NCBI RefSeq assembly: GCF_001718835.1
Contig: NZ_CP013443.1
Location: 992,001 to 1,056,000 of the forward strand
Direction: 5' to 3'
Length of the DNA stretch: 64,000 bases
Source of the DNA: Burkholderia cepacia
Lineage (GTDB): Bacteria > Pseudomonadota > Gammaproteobacteria > Burkholderiales > Burkholderiaceae
Shown here: piece after piece, positions 1 to 8,964 of the stretch
How positions within the stretch are numbered: position 1 is the stretch's first letter
How the letters are laid out: every line of letters begins with the position of its first letter
Notes under the pieces: model-generated
Databases searched by the model: none
The model's input: only the letters and a program-made list of their open reading frames with translations
What the model was told of the DNA's origin: nothing
Position numbers and translations under genes: made by a program

Positions 1-311
1 AGGTGGACGGCGCGACGCTGCCGACCATCTACCGCAAGATCGTGATCCCGAGCATGCGCCCGGTGTTCTTCTCGGTGCTGCTGATCCTCTGCCACATCAC
101 GATCAAGACCTTCGACCTCGTCGTCGCGCTGACGGCGGGCGGCCCGGGCACGTCGTCGTCGCTGCCGGCCATGTTCATGTACACGTTTTCGTTCAACCGC
201 GGCCAGCTCGGGCTCGGCGCGGCGTCCTCGGTGATGATGCTCGCGACCGTGGTCGCGGTGCTGGTGCCGCTGATGTATATGGAATCGAGGAGCACCCGCA
301 ATGCAGCCTAA
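1..311 (+). CDS. Sugar ABC transporter permease (MalF-like), C-terminal part only
   Basis: Inner-membrane permease subunit of a carbohydrate ABC importer, cut by the window's left edge; codons run in frame from base 3. What remains is the end of the cytoplasmic EAA loop (VDGAT...Y.KIVIPSMRPV, the usual DGA...I.LP pattern) and the last membrane segments, including the GGPGTSSS turn common in MalF-type permeases. The stop at 309–311 overlaps the start of the next permease by 11 bp, so the two are translationally coupled. With the second permease and the ATPase it forms an operon whose binding protein should lie upstream. The substrate cannot be read from this fragment; a glucose/mannose-type system is a guess from the usual Burkholderia gene order. 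Confidence 0.9.
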   Translation, partial: VDGATLPTIYRKIVIPSMRPVFFSVLLILCHITIKTFDLVVALTAGGPGTSSSLPAMFMYTFSFNRGQLGLGAASSVMMLATVVAVLVPLMYMESRSTRNAA

Positions 312-1158
312 GATGACGATCAGCCGGGCAGTGATCTATGCGGCACTGATCCTGTTCGCGCTGTATTTCCTGTTCCCGATCTACGTGATGCTGTCGACGT
401 CGTTCAAGGATCTCGACCAGCTGCGCACCGGCAACCTGCTGACGCCGCCCACCACCTGGACCGTCGATCCGTGGGTGAAGGCGTGGAGCGGCGCGTGTAC
501 CGGCGTGCGCTGCGACGGCATGAAGCCGTTCTTCCTGAACTCGCTGCAGATGGTGATCCCGGCCGTGCTGATCTCGTCGCTGATCGGTGCGTTCAACGGC
601 TACGTGCTCACGCACTGGCGCTTTCGCGGCGCCGACGCGCTGTTCACGATGATGCTGGTCGGCTGCTTCATCCCGTTCCAGGTGATCCTGCTGCCGATGG
701 CGCGCCTGCAGGGGATGCTCGGCCTCGCCAACACGATTCCGGGCCTCGTGTTCGTGCACGTGGTGTACGGGATCGCGTTCACGACGATGTTCTTCCGCAA
801 CTTCTACGTGAGCGTGCCGGCCGAGCTGGTGAAGGCCGCGCGCATCGACGGCGCCGGTTTCTTCACGATCTTCACGAAGATCCTGCTGCCGGTGTCGCTG
901 CCGATCTTCATGGTGTGCCTGATCTGGCAGTTCACGCAGATCTGGAACGACTTCCTGTTCGGGATCGTGTTCTCCGGCGTCGATTCGATGCCGATCACGG
1001 TTGCGCTGAACAACCTCGTCAACACGTCGACGGGCGTGAAGGAGTACAACGTCGACATGGCCGGCGCGATCATCGCCGCGCTGCCGACGCTGCTCGTCTA
1101 CATCGTCGCCGGCCGCTATTTCGTGCGCGGGCTGACGGCGGGCGCGGTGAAGGGGTAA
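301..1158 (+). CDS. Sugar ABC transporter permease (MalG-like)
   Basis: Second inner-membrane permease of the carbohydrate importer, 285 aa, the usual MalG length. An N-terminal membrane helix (about residues 10–32) is followed by five more. The EAA loop, which contacts the ATPase, reads AELVKAARIDGAGFFTIF...LLPVSLP near residues 178–204. The ATG at 301 lies inside the previous gene's end, which supports coupled translation. A pair of cysteines in the first periplasmic loop (ACTGVRC) may form a disulphide. The ATPase gene follows after 112 bp. Confidence 0.95.
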   Translation: MQPKMTISRAVIYAALILFALYFLFPIYVMLSTSFKDLDQLRTGNLLTPPTTWTVDPWVKAWSGACTGVRCDGMKPFFLNSLQMVIPAVLISSLIGAFNGYVLTHWRFRGADALFTMMLVGCFIPFQVILLPMARLQGMLGLANTIPGLVFVHVVYGIAFTTMFFRNFYVSVPAELVKAARIDGAGFFTIFTKILLPVSLPIFMVCLIWQFTQIWNDFLFGIVFSGVDSMPITVALNNLVNTSTGVKEYNVDMAGAIIAALPTLLVYIVAGRYFVRGLTAGAVKG

Positions 1159-1270
1159 GCGCGGCTTCATCCGATACGACGAACCGGCCGCGCCTCGCGC
1201 GCGGCGCATCGAAACGAACCCGACGCGGCGCCGGAGTGCGCCGCGCGAGACGAGACAGAGGATTCACAGC

Positions 1271-2389
1271 ATGGCAAGCCTTTCCATCCGTGACGTGTAC
1301 AAGACCTACCCGAACGGGGTGCCGGTCCTGAAGGGTGTCGACATCGAGATCGAGGACGGACAGTTCCTGATCCTGGTGGGCGGCTCGGGCTGCGGGAAAT
1401 CGACGCTGCTCAACATGATCGCCGGGCTCGAGACGGTCACGAGCGGCGAGATCTGCATCGACGGCAAGGTCGTGAACGACCTGTCGCCGAAGGATCGCGA
1501 CATCGCGATGGTGTTCCAGTCGTACGCGCTGTACCCGTCGATGACGGTGCGCGAGAACATCTCGTTCGGCCTGAACATCCGCAAGGTGCCGAAGAGCGAG
1601 CAGCAGCAGATCGTCGACCGCGTGTCGCAGATGCTGCAGATCCAGCACCTGCTCGACCGCAAGCCGGGCCAGCTGTCCGGCGGCCAGCGCCAGCGCGTCG
1701 CGATGGGCCGCGCGCTCGCCCGCGATCCGTCGCTGTTCCTGTTCGACGAGCCGTTGTCGAACCTCGACGCGAAGCTGCGCATCGAGATGCGCGCGGAAAT
1801 CAAGCTGCTGCACCAGCGTCTCGGCACGACGATCGTCTACGTGACGCACGACCAGATCGAGGCGATGACGCTCGGCGACCGGATCGCGGTGATGAAGGAC
1901 GGCGTGGTCCAGCAGTTCGGCGCGCCGCAGGAGATCTACGATTCGCCGTCGAACCTGTTCGTCGCGGGCTTCATCGGCGCGCCGCCGATGAACTTCATCA
2001 ACGGCAAGCTGGTCGAGCAGGGCAGCGGGATCGCGCTCGAGATCGACACGGGCCTCGCGCGCAGCGCGCTGAACCTGCCGTTCGACGCGAAGCGGATGAA
2101 CGGCCACGTCGGCCGCGAGGTGATCCTCGGGCTGCGTCCGGAGCGCATCACCGATGCCCGCAACGCGCACCACGGCGAGGCGTCGAAGCTGCAGCCGATC
2201 GACGTGCGCGTCGACGTGACCGAGCCGACCGGGCCGGATACTCACGTGTTCGCACAGGTGAACGGCAAGCGGATCGTGAGCCGCGTGCATCCGGCCGCGA
2301 ACCCGCAGCCGGGGCAGACGCAGTCGCTGCTGTTCGACGTGTCGAAGGCGGTGCTGTTCGATCCGGCGTCGGAAGAGCGGATCGCGTAA
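1271..2389 (+). CDS. Sugar ABC transporter ATP-binding protein (MalK/UgpC/MsmK family)
   Basis: Cytoplasmic ATPase that powers the two permeases, 372 aa. Visible in order: Walker A GGSGCGKST (about residues 37–45), Q-loop VFQSYALYP, signature LSGGQRQRVAMGRALA, Walker B LFLFDEPLSNLDAKLR and the switch His in VTHDQ. The region after residue 240 is the TOBE-type regulatory tail of MalK-like proteins (LGLRPERI, then a final beta segment). Length and all motifs are intact. It closes the operon; the next gene is on the opposite strand. Confidence 0.96.
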   Translation: MASLSIRDVYKTYPNGVPVLKGVDIEIEDGQFLILVGGSGCGKSTLLNMIAGLETVTSGEICIDGKVVNDLSPKDRDIAMVFQSYALYPSMTVRENISFGLNIRKVPKSEQQQIVDRVSQMLQIQHLLDRKPGQLSGGQRQRVAMGRALARDPSLFLFDEPLSNLDAKLRIEMRAEIKLLHQRLGTTIVYVTHDQIEAMTLGDRIAVMKDGVVQQFGAPQEIYDSPSNLFVAGFIGAPPMNFINGKLVEQGSGIALEIDTGLARSALNLPFDAKRMNGHVGREVILGLRPERITDARNAHHGEASKLQPIDVRVDVTEPTGPDTHVFAQVNGKRIVSRVHPAANPQPGQTQSLLFDVSKAVLFDPASEERIA

Positions 2390-2468
2390 CGCGTAACGCG
2401 AATGAGCCGGGGCAGCGACGACGTGTCTTGTTACGCCTTCGAATGGGAGACGCGTCGATTGCCCGGTT

Positions 2469-2813
2469 TCAAGAGACACCCCCGAGTTCGACGCAGTTGT
2501 CGGGCCATTTGCGCCCGTACAGGGAGATGATGCGAGGGGGGCGTTCACAACGGCATCGGACCCAATCTCCATCCAGGGCTTGAAGCCTTCCGCCGGAAGC
2601 GAGGTCGCGCATTCGTCCATTGTCCGGAGAGCCGGGAGCCGCTTCGATCGTTCCGACGCTTTCGCAGGTGTTGCACCACGCCTGTTGTCCGAGGAACGCG
2701 ATACTTCGGCGCTCGCCGTCGTCACCCGTGATCGTTCCGCATTTTCCTTCCTTGAGTACGTGGCCTCCGCTGTCCAACGGATCGCCTTCAACCACCGCAT
2801 AAAGGATGCTCAT
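2469..2813 (-). CDS. PAAR-domain protein (orphan)
   Basis: Small 114-aa protein matching the Burkholderia PAAR family: N-terminal YAVVEGDPLDSGGHV, a central TITGDDGERRSIAFLG beta segment and a Cys-rich part (WCNTC...WVRCRCERPPRII). PAAR proteins cap the VgrG spike of type VI secretion systems and carry effectors. This one has no C-terminal toxin, and no T6SS gene is adjacent; the nearest VgrG is in the island about 36 kb away. The start at the ATG before SILYAVVEG fits family N-termini. It lies alone between the ABC operon and the TRIC gene. Confidence 0.8.
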   Translation of the reverse strand: MSILYAVVEGDPLDSGGHVLKEGKCGTITGDDGERRSIAFLGQQAWCNTCESVGTIEAAPGSPDNGRMRDLASGGRLQALDGDWVRCRCERPPRIISLYGRKWPDNCVELGGVS

Positions 2814-2938
2814 GCCGCTTTCCACTCGGTTGTCATCACCGGGCGGAACGTAGCATGGGGCCATTGCGCGTCGAAAGGGATATGTAAAAGACTGTGTCCG
2901 ATGGATCGCGTCAATTCCGGACAGCGGGTGGTCTGCGC

Positions 2939-3562
2939 TCAGTGCGGCAGCCGCACGTCGAACTTGAACGTCGCGAGCCGCGCGACGAGGATGAAGCCGG
3001 TCGCGAGCAGCACGCTGTACACCGAATCGAACTGCAGCCACACGAGCAGCAGGTAGAACCAGCAGCCGACGAACGCACAGGTCGCGTACGGCCGCGAATC
3101 GCGCAGGATCAGCGGGATGTCGTTGCACAGCACGTCGCGGATGATCCCGCCGACCACGCCGGTAATCACGCCCATCATCACCGCGATGAAGCGCGGCATC
3201 TCGGCGTCGAGCGCGATCGCCGTGCCCGAGATGCTGAAGATCCCGAGCCCGATCGCATCGGCGACGAGCAGCAACCGCTCGGCCGACAGCCGCGACAGCA
3301 TGCGCAGCACGAACGGCGCGAACAGCGCGAGCACGAAGATCGCGATCACGTAGTCGTCGTGCACGACCCAGTAGAACGGACGGCGCTCGAGCAGGATGTC
3401 GCGCAGCGTGCCGCCGCCGAACGCGGTGGCGAGCGCCACGACGAACGTGCCGACCGAATCGAGACGGTTCTTGCGCGCCTCGATGAAGCCCGAGATCGCA
3501 AAGGCCAGCGTGGCGATCGCCTCCAGTACCGCGATCGCGAGCGTCAGCCTAGGATGCGGCAC
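2939..3562 (-). CDS. TRIC/UPF0126 family membrane protein
   Basis: Seven-helix inner-membrane protein of 207 aa. It shows the two tandem repeats of the UPF0126 (bacterial TRIC-like cation channel) family, each with a glycine-rich helix break followed by RD: GGGTLRD near residue 50 and GGIIRD near residue 138. Family members conduct monovalent cations; a role in this host is not established. The start overlaps the end of the upstream Smr gene by 14 bp, so the two are probably co-transcribed on the minus strand. Confidence 0.9.
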   Translation of the reverse strand: MPHPRLTLAIAVLEAIATLAFAISGFIEARKNRLDSVGTFVVALATAFGGGTLRDILLERRPFYWVVHDDYVIAIFVLALFAPFVLRMLSRLSAERLLLVADAIGLGIFSISGTAIALDAEMPRFIAVMMGVITGVVGGIIRDVLCNDIPLILRDSRPYATCAFVGCWFYLLLVWLQFDSVYSVLLATGFILVARLATFKFDVRLPH

Positions 3563-4328
3563 GCGGCCCCCGGTCGGCGGGCGCCGCGAACGGCTGCAGC
3601 AGCACCAGCACCGCGCCCGCGCCGCCGTCGTGGCCGCGCGCCTCGCAGAACGCGATCACCTCTTCCTTCTGCACGAGCCACGCGCGCACCTTGCCTTTCA
3701 GCACAGGTTCCTTGCCGATCGAGCCGAGCCCCTTGCCGTGGATCACGCGCAGGCAGCGCAGCCCTTTCTTGCCGGCTTCGCGGATGAACTCGGCGAGCGC
3801 GTCGCGCGCCTCGTCGCGCCGCATCCCGTGCAGGTCGATCTGCGCCTGCACGATCCACGCGCCGCTACGCAGCTTGCGCACGACGTCGCGGCTGATGCCG
3901 GGGCGGTGGTAATACAGCGAGTCGTCGCTGTCGAGCAGCGTCTCGGGATCGAATTCGTCGGATAGCGTCGCGTTCAGCACGGCTTCCTCGTCGCGCTGCG
4001 TCTGCTTCGGCACCGGGTCGGGCGGCGTGCGGCCGGCCGCCGCGCGCGGCGGGGCATTGAGCGGCTGGATCGCGCCGATCTCGTTGCGGAACAGGTTCGC
4101 GTCGGCTTCCGCCTTGCGCTCGGCCCTGGCCGTTTCGACGCGCTGGCGTTCGCGGCGATCGGCTTCGCCTTGCAGCGACTTGCGCAATGCGCCGAGGCCC
4201 GCGAGCCCCTGGCCGCGCAATGCGGCGGGATCGGGCGCGGGCGCCGGCGCGACGGGCGCGGGGTTCGCGGGACGGGCGGCGATCTGCCGCTTCGCGGGAT
4301 CGCTCGGATGGGGCTGGTTCTTCGCCAT
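3549..4328 (-). CDS. Smr-domain protein
   Basis: 259-aa cytoplasmic protein with a long charged, Ala/Arg-rich N-terminal half, probably disordered or coiled coil, and a C-terminal Smr (small MutS-related) domain from about residue 165: IDLHGMRRDEA, the HGKGLG motif and a final VLVLLQP strand. Smr domains nick or bind branched nucleic acid or act on stalled ribosomes; the substrate here is unknown. The ATG giving MAKNQPHPSD is preferred to an upstream in-frame start because it matches the family's N-terminus and avoids the intergenic hairpin region. Confidence 0.88.
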   Translation of the reverse strand: MAKNQPHPSDPAKRQIAARPANPAPVAPAPAPDPAALRGQGLAGLGALRKSLQGEADRRERQRVETARAERKAEADANLFRNEIGAIQPLNAPPRAAAGRTPPDPVPKQTQRDEEAVLNATLSDEFDPETLLDSDDSLYYHRPGISRDVVRKLRSGAWIVQAQIDLHGMRRDEARDALAEFIREAGKKGLRCLRVIHGKGLGSIGKEPVLKGKVRAWLVQKEEVIAFCEARGHDGGAGAVLVLLQPFAAPADRGPRAAS

Positions 4329-4472
4329 GATTCGGGTCGCAGGGCAGGCGCGTTCGGGCGCGCGGGCAAAAAAAAGCCGCTGCACGGCGGCAGCGGCGTT
4401 CCGGTCGAGCCCGCTTCGCGGCAGCGGACGCCATTGTAGCGCCCGGCGCGAGCGGTCTAGCGGTCTCGCGGC

Positions 4473-5435
4473 TTACTTCTTGTCGTGCAGGCTTTCGAGG
4501 TAGCGCTGCGCGTCGAGCGCGGCCATGCAGCCCGTGCCCGCGCTGGTGATCGCCTGGCGGTACACGTTGTCCTGCACGTCGCCGGCGGCGAACACGCCCG
4601 GCACGCTCGTCGACGTCGCGTTGCCGTGCAGGCCGCTCTTCGTCAGGATGTAGCCGTCCTTCATCTCGAGCTGGCCCTGGAACAGGTCGGTGTTCGGCTT
4701 GTGGCCGATCGCGACGAACACGCCCTGCACGCTGAGGTCTTCCGTCGCGCCGGTCTTCACGTTCTTGATGCGCAGGCCCGTGACGCCAGAATCCTCGCCG
4801 GTCACTTCGTCGAGCACGTGATCCCACTTGATCACGACGGCGCCTTCCTTTTCCTTTTCCAGCAGGCGGTCGATCAGGATCGGCTCCGCGCGGAACTTGT
4901 CGCGGCGGTGGATCACCGTGACCTTCTTCGCGATGCCCGTCAGGTAGAGCGCTTCCTCGACGGCCGTGTTGCCGCCGCCGATCACCGCGACTTCCTGGCC
5001 GCGATAGAAGAAGCCGTCGCAGGTCGCGCAGGCCGACACGCCCTTGCCCATGAAGTGTTCTTCGGACGGCAGGCCGAGATACTGCGCGGACGCGCCGGTC
5101 GCGATGATCAGCGAGTCGCACGTGTATTCGCCCGAGTCGCCGATCAGGCGGATCGGCTGCTCGTGCAGCTTCGCGGTGTGGATGTGGTCGAACACGATTT
5201 CGGTGTTGAAGCGCTCGGCGTGCTCGAGGAAGCGCGCCATCAGCTCCGGACCCTGCACGCCTTTCGCGTCTGCCGGCCAGTTTTCGACGTCGGTCGTGGT
5301 CATCAGCTGGCCGCCCTGCGCGATGCCGGTGATCAGCACCGGGGACAGGTTGGCACGTGCCGCATAGACGGCAGCCGTGTAGCCGGCGGGGCCGGAACCG
5401 AGAATCAGGACTTTGGCGTGTTTGGGCGTGGACAT
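4473..5435 (-). CDS. trxB: Thioredoxin reductase
   Basis: NADPH-dependent flavoenzyme that reduces thioredoxin in the cytoplasm, 320 aa, full length. FAD-binding GSGPAGYTAA near residue 13, the redox-active CATC pair followed by DGFFYRGQ (about residues 137–145), NADPH-binding GGGNTAVEEA, and the C-terminal FAD-contacting GVFAAGDVQD. The start at the ATG of MSTPKHAKVLILG is favoured because the FAD motif then lies at the normal distance. It is divergent from ftsK, with about 300 bp of promoter region between them. Confidence 0.97.
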   Translation of the reverse strand: MSTPKHAKVLILGSGPAGYTAAVYAARANLSPVLITGIAQGGQLMTTTDVENWPADAKGVQGPELMARFLEHAERFNTEIVFDHIHTAKLHEQPIRLIGDSGEYTCDSLIIATGASAQYLGLPSEEHFMGKGVSACATCDGFFYRGQEVAVIGGGNTAVEEALYLTGIAKKVTVIHRRDKFRAEPILIDRLLEKEKEGAVVIKWDHVLDEVTGEDSGVTGLRIKNVKTGATEDLSVQGVFVAIGHKPNTDLFQGQLEMKDGYILTKSGLHGNATSTSVPGVFAAGDVQDNVYRQAITSAGTGCMAALDAQRYLESLHDKK

Positions 5436-5650
5436 GTGCGAATCCGTAAAAGTCGGCCGCGGCGGGCGGGGTAGGGCTCGCCGTACGATCCGGGTTGACC
5501 GGGATGCCGTCATAGATGGGTATCAGACGCGCATTATAAAGGCCCCGTTGCTGCGTTGCCGAACGAGAGTTTCAATCGCGGCGATAGCGTTCGGCGGGGC
5601 GGGGGCGACGGGGCGGTCGCCGGCCGGCGCCCATGTAACCGTCATTTACA

Positions 5651-5678
5651 CTTGGCGGCGCGGTGCAGCGCTTACAAT
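5651..5678 (+). promoter_or_regulatory. Possible sigma70 promoter of ftsK
   Basis: A TTGGC-type -35 box and a TACAAT -10 box (5673–5678) lie about 54 bp before the ftsK start. The spacer is 15–16 bp, short for sigma70, so this is a weak call. No clear operator is seen. Confidence 0.35.
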
Positions 5679-5731
5679 ATGCGGGATCGAACGACAGGCG
5701 GGCGCGCAGCCCGTCCTCTTTATACGGATTC

Positions 5732-8041
5732 ATGGCAAAAGCTCCTTATTCCGCCCAGGCACAGGCGTTGCCGCACCGGATGTCGAAGCTCCTCACGGAG
5801 ATCCGCTGGATTCTCCAGGTCGCGCTCTGCGCATTTCTGGTGATGGCCCTGCTGAGCTACAGCCGGCGCGATCCGAGCTGGACGCACGCCGCCCAGGTGG
5901 ACCACATCTCGAACTGGGCCGGCCGCGTCGGCGCCTGGACGGCCGACATCATCCTGCTGCTGTTCGGCCTGTCGGCCTACTGGCTGATCGTGCCGCTCGC
6001 GCGGCGCATCGCCGTCAACTACCGCCGCATCACGCGTCACGAAGCGTTGCCCGACGAGCCGGAGCGGCCGATCGGCTGGCTCACCGAAATCTTCGCGTTC
6101 GTGCTCGTCGTGCTGGCGTGCGACGGCATCGAGGCACTGCGCATGTGGTCGCTGAAGGTGCAGTTGCCGCGCGCGCCGGGCGGCGTGATCGGCGAGGCCG
6201 TCGCGGGCGCGATGTCGCATGCATTCGGCTTCACGGGCGGCACGCTGCTGCTGCTGATCGCGCTGGCGATCGGCCTGTCGCTGTATTTCCGTTTCTCGTG
6301 GCTGTCGGTCGCCGAGCGCGTCGGCGGTGCGATCCTGTCGGCCGTCAACGTCGCGAAGCTGCGCCGCGAGGCCGAGCGCGACCGCAAGCTCGGCGAGGCC
6401 GCGGCCGTGCGCCGCGAAGGCAAGGTCGAAGAGGAGCGCGTGCGCATCGAGGATCACGAGCCCGTGACGATCGTGCCGCCGGTCGTCACGCCGGCGAAGT
6501 CCGAGCGCGTCGAGCGCGAGCGCCAGGTGCCGCTCTTCACCGACCTGCCCGGCGATTCGACGCTGCCGCCGGTGTCGCTGCTCGACCCCGCGCCGAAGGC
6601 GCAGGAGGCGATTTCGGCCGATACCCTCGAATTCACGTCGCGCCTGATCGAGAAGAAGCTGAAGGACTTCGGCGTCGAGGCGAGCGTCGTGGCCGCGTAT
6701 CCGGGCCCGGTCGTCACGCGCTACGAGATCGAGCCGGCCACCGGCGTGAAGGGCAGCCAGATCGTCAACCTCGCGAAGGATCTCGCGCGCTCGCTGTCGC
6801 TCGTGTCGATCCGCGTCGTCGAGACGATTCCCGGCAAGAACTACATGGCGCTCGAACTGCCGAACCAGCGCCGCCAGACGGTGCACCTGTCCGAGATCAT
6901 CGGTTCCGAGGTCTACGCGGCCGCATCGTCGGCGCTCACGCTCAGCCTCGGCAAGGACATCGGCGGCAAGCCGGTGTGCGCGGATCTCGCGAAGATGCCG
7001 CACCTGCTGGTCGCCGGTACGACCGGCTCGGGCAAGTCGGTCGGGATCAACGCGATGATCCTGTCGCTGCTGTACAAGGCGACAGCCGAGCAGGTGCGCC
7101 TGATCCTGATCGATCCGAAGATGCTCGAAATGAGCGTCTACGAGGGCATTCCGCACCTGCTGTGCCCGGTCGTCACCGACATGCGCCAGGCCGGCCACGC
7201 GCTGAACTGGACGGTCGCGGAGATGGAGCGCCGCTACAAGCTGATGAGCAAGCTCGGCGTGCGCAACCTCGCGGGCTACAACAACAAGATCGACGAGGCC
7301 GCGAAGCGCGAGGAGAAACTGCCGAATCCGTTCAGCCTGACGCCGGAAGATCCCGAGCCGCTCGGCCGCCTGCCGAACATCGTCGTGGTGATCGACGAGC
7401 TGGCCGACCTGATGATGGTCGTCGGCAAGAAAGTCGAGGAACTGATTGCACGGATCGCGCAGAAGGCGCGCGCGGCCGGCATCCACCTGATCCTTGCGAC
7501 GCAGCGTCCGTCGGTCGACGTGATCACGGGCCTCATCAAGGCGAACGTGCCGACCCGGATCGCGTTCCAGGTGTCGTCGAAGATCGACTCGCGCACGATT
7601 CTCGACCAGATGGGCGCGGAATCGCTGCTCGGGATGGGCGACATGCTGTACCTGCCGCCAGGCACCGGGCTGCCGGTGCGCGTGCACGGGGCGTTCGTCG
7701 CCGACGACGAAGTGCACCGCGTCGTCGAGAAGCTCAAGGAGCAGGGCGAGCCGAACTACGTCGAGGGCCTGCTCGAAGGCGGCACGGCCGACGGCGACGA
7801 GGGCTCGGCCGGCGCGGGAACCGGTGAAGGCGGCGGCGAGTCTGATCCGCTGTACGACCAGGCGGTCGAGATCGTCATCAAGAACCGCCGCGCATCGATC
7901 TCGCTCGTGCAGCGTCACCTGCGGATCGGCTACAACCGCGCGGCACGGCTGCTCGAGCAGATGGAGCAGTCGGGGCTCGTGTCGGCGATGTCGTCGAGCG
8001 GCAACCGCGAAATTCTTGTGCCGGCGCGCGACGCGGAATGA
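5732..8041 (+). CDS. ftsK: DNA translocase FtsK
   Basis: Septum-located DNA pump that helps resolve and segregate chromosomes, 769 aa. About four N-terminal membrane helices (to residue 200), a short charged linker, then the RecA-like motor: Walker A GTTGSGKSVG near residue 430 and Walker B IVVVIDELADLMM near residue 550. The C-terminal winged-helix gamma domain (DQAVEIVIKNRRASISLVQRHLRIGYNRA in two pieces) reads polar KOPS-type sites and activates XerD. The short linker is normal for beta-proteobacteria. The start is the ATG giving MAKAPYSAQ. lolA follows after 46 bp, the usual ftsK–lolA–rarA arrangement. Confidence 0.96.
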   Translation: MAKAPYSAQAQALPHRMSKLLTEIRWILQVALCAFLVMALLSYSRRDPSWTHAAQVDHISNWAGRVGAWTADIILLLFGLSAYWLIVPLARRIAVNYRRITRHEALPDEPERPIGWLTEIFAFVLVVLACDGIEALRMWSLKVQLPRAPGGVIGEAVAGAMSHAFGFTGGTLLLLIALAIGLSLYFRFSWLSVAERVGGAILSAVNVAKLRREAERDRKLGEAAAVRREGKVEEERVRIEDHEPVTIVPPVVTPAKSERVERERQVPLFTDLPGDSTLPPVSLLDPAPKAQEAISADTLEFTSRLIEKKLKDFGVEASVVAAYPGPVVTRYEIEPATGVKGSQIVNLAKDLARSLSLVSIRVVETIPGKNYMALELPNQRRQTVHLSEIIGSEVYAAASSALTLSLGKDIGGKPVCADLAKMPHLLVAGTTGSGKSVGINAMILSLLYKATAEQVRLILIDPKMLEMSVYEGIPHLLCPVVTDMRQAGHALNWTVAEMERRYKLMSKLGVRNLAGYNNKIDEAAKREEKLPNPFSLTPEDPEPLGRLPNIVVVIDELADLMMVVGKKVEELIARIAQKARAAGIHLILATQRPSVDVITGLIKANVPTRIAFQVSSKIDSRTILDQMGAESLLGMGDMLYLPPGTGLPVRVHGAFVADDEVHRVVEKLKEQGEPNYVEGLLEGGTADGDEGSAGAGTGEGGGESDPLYDQAVEIVIKNRRASISLVQRHLRIGYNRAARLLEQMEQSGLVSAMSSSGNREILVPARDAE

Positions 8042-8087
8042 GTCCGCGGCGTTCGCCGCGCCGGCCACCCAGGGAGAAAACCGCAAT

Positions 8088-8777
8088 ATGCAGCAACATT
8101 CGTTCGCAATGTCCCTTCGTTCGACGCGGCGCTGGCTCGGCGCGGCGCTCGCCGGCGCATCGCTGATGCTCGCGGCGACGCACGCGTTCGCGGGCGGCAC
8201 CGAGCAGCTGAAGGCGTTCGTGTCGCAGGTGCGTTCGGCGAAGGGCGACTTCACGCAGCAGATCGTCAAGGCGCCGGCGAAGGGCGCGAGCGCCGCGCAG
8301 GCCGCGCCGAAGCCCACCGACAATTCGAGCGGCACGTTCGTGTTCGCGCGCCCGGGCAAGTTCATCTGGACGTACCAGAAGCCGTACCAGCAGGTGCTGC
8401 AGGCCGACGGCGAGAAGCTCTACGTATACGACCGCGACCTGAACCAGGTGACCGAGCGCAAGCTGAACGGCGCGCTGGGCGCGAGCCCGGCCGCGATCCT
8501 GTTCGGCAGCAACGATCTCGACAAGAACTACACGCTGCGCGATGCCGGCGAGAAGGGCGGCATCGAGTGGCTCGAGATGCTGCCGAAGGCGCAGGACACG
8601 CAGTTCCAGCGGATCGGCATCGGTTTTCGCAACGGCACGCTCGCCGCGATGGAGCTGCACGACGTGTTCGGCAACGTCACGCTGCTGACGTTTACGAACA
8701 TCCAGACGAATCCGCCGCTGAAGGGCGATACGTTCAAGTTCGTCGTGCCGAAGGGCGCCGACGTGATTACCGGCTGA
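8088..8777 (+). CDS. lolA: Outer-membrane lipoprotein carrier LolA
   Basis: Periplasmic chaperone that takes lipoproteins from the LolCDE complex to LolB. 229 aa with a signal peptide (RSTRRWLGAALAGASLMLAATHAFA, cleavage after AFA). The mature part has the typical GDFTQQIV start, the PGKFIWTY strand and the late GTLAAMELHDVFGN segment. An alanine/lysine-rich insertion (about residues 60–80) precedes the SSGTFVFARPG strand and is commonly variable. The ATG at 8088 or one 21 bp later could be used. A strong terminator follows. Confidence 0.94.
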   Translation: MQQHSFAMSLRSTRRWLGAALAGASLMLAATHAFAGGTEQLKAFVSQVRSAKGDFTQQIVKAPAKGASAAQAAPKPTDNSSGTFVFARPGKFIWTYQKPYQQVLQADGEKLYVYDRDLNQVTERKLNGALGASPAAILFGSNDLDKNYTLRDAGEKGGIEWLEMLPKAQDTQFQRIGIGFRNGTLAAMELHDVFGNVTLLTFTNIQTNPPLKGDTFKFVVPKGADVITG

Positions 8778-8803
8778 CCGGCGCCGCACGCCGCTTTTTC
8801 GCA

Positions 8804-8838
8804 ACGGGCCTGCCGGCGACGGCAGGCCCGTGTTGTTT
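8804..8838 (+). terminator. Rho-independent terminator after lolA
   Basis: A perfect 12-bp stem (ACGGGCCTGCCG / CGGCAGGCCCGT) with a GCGA loop at 8804–8831, followed by a GTTGTTTT tail. It lies 26 bp after the lolA stop, so rarA is probably expressed from its own promoter or by readthrough. Confidence 0.85.
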
Positions 8839-8964
8839 TCGGGCGCGGGCACCGGGCGCGGGCACCGGGCGTGGGCGGCAGGCACGGCGGTGCCGTCGCG
8901 CGGCTGTCATAATGTCGGGTCCGGCGGCCGGTTCGGCCGCGACCGTTTGATGGAGCGAGGGTTC

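Noticed and set aside
2580..3056. 158-codon plus-strand frame opposite the PAAR and TRIC genes
   Set aside because: It is antisense to two well-supported genes and has no recognisable pattern.
8843..8872. GGGCGCGGGCACC-type short repeats before rarA
   Set aside because: Only about two copies in very GC-rich DNA; likely slippage with no clear function.
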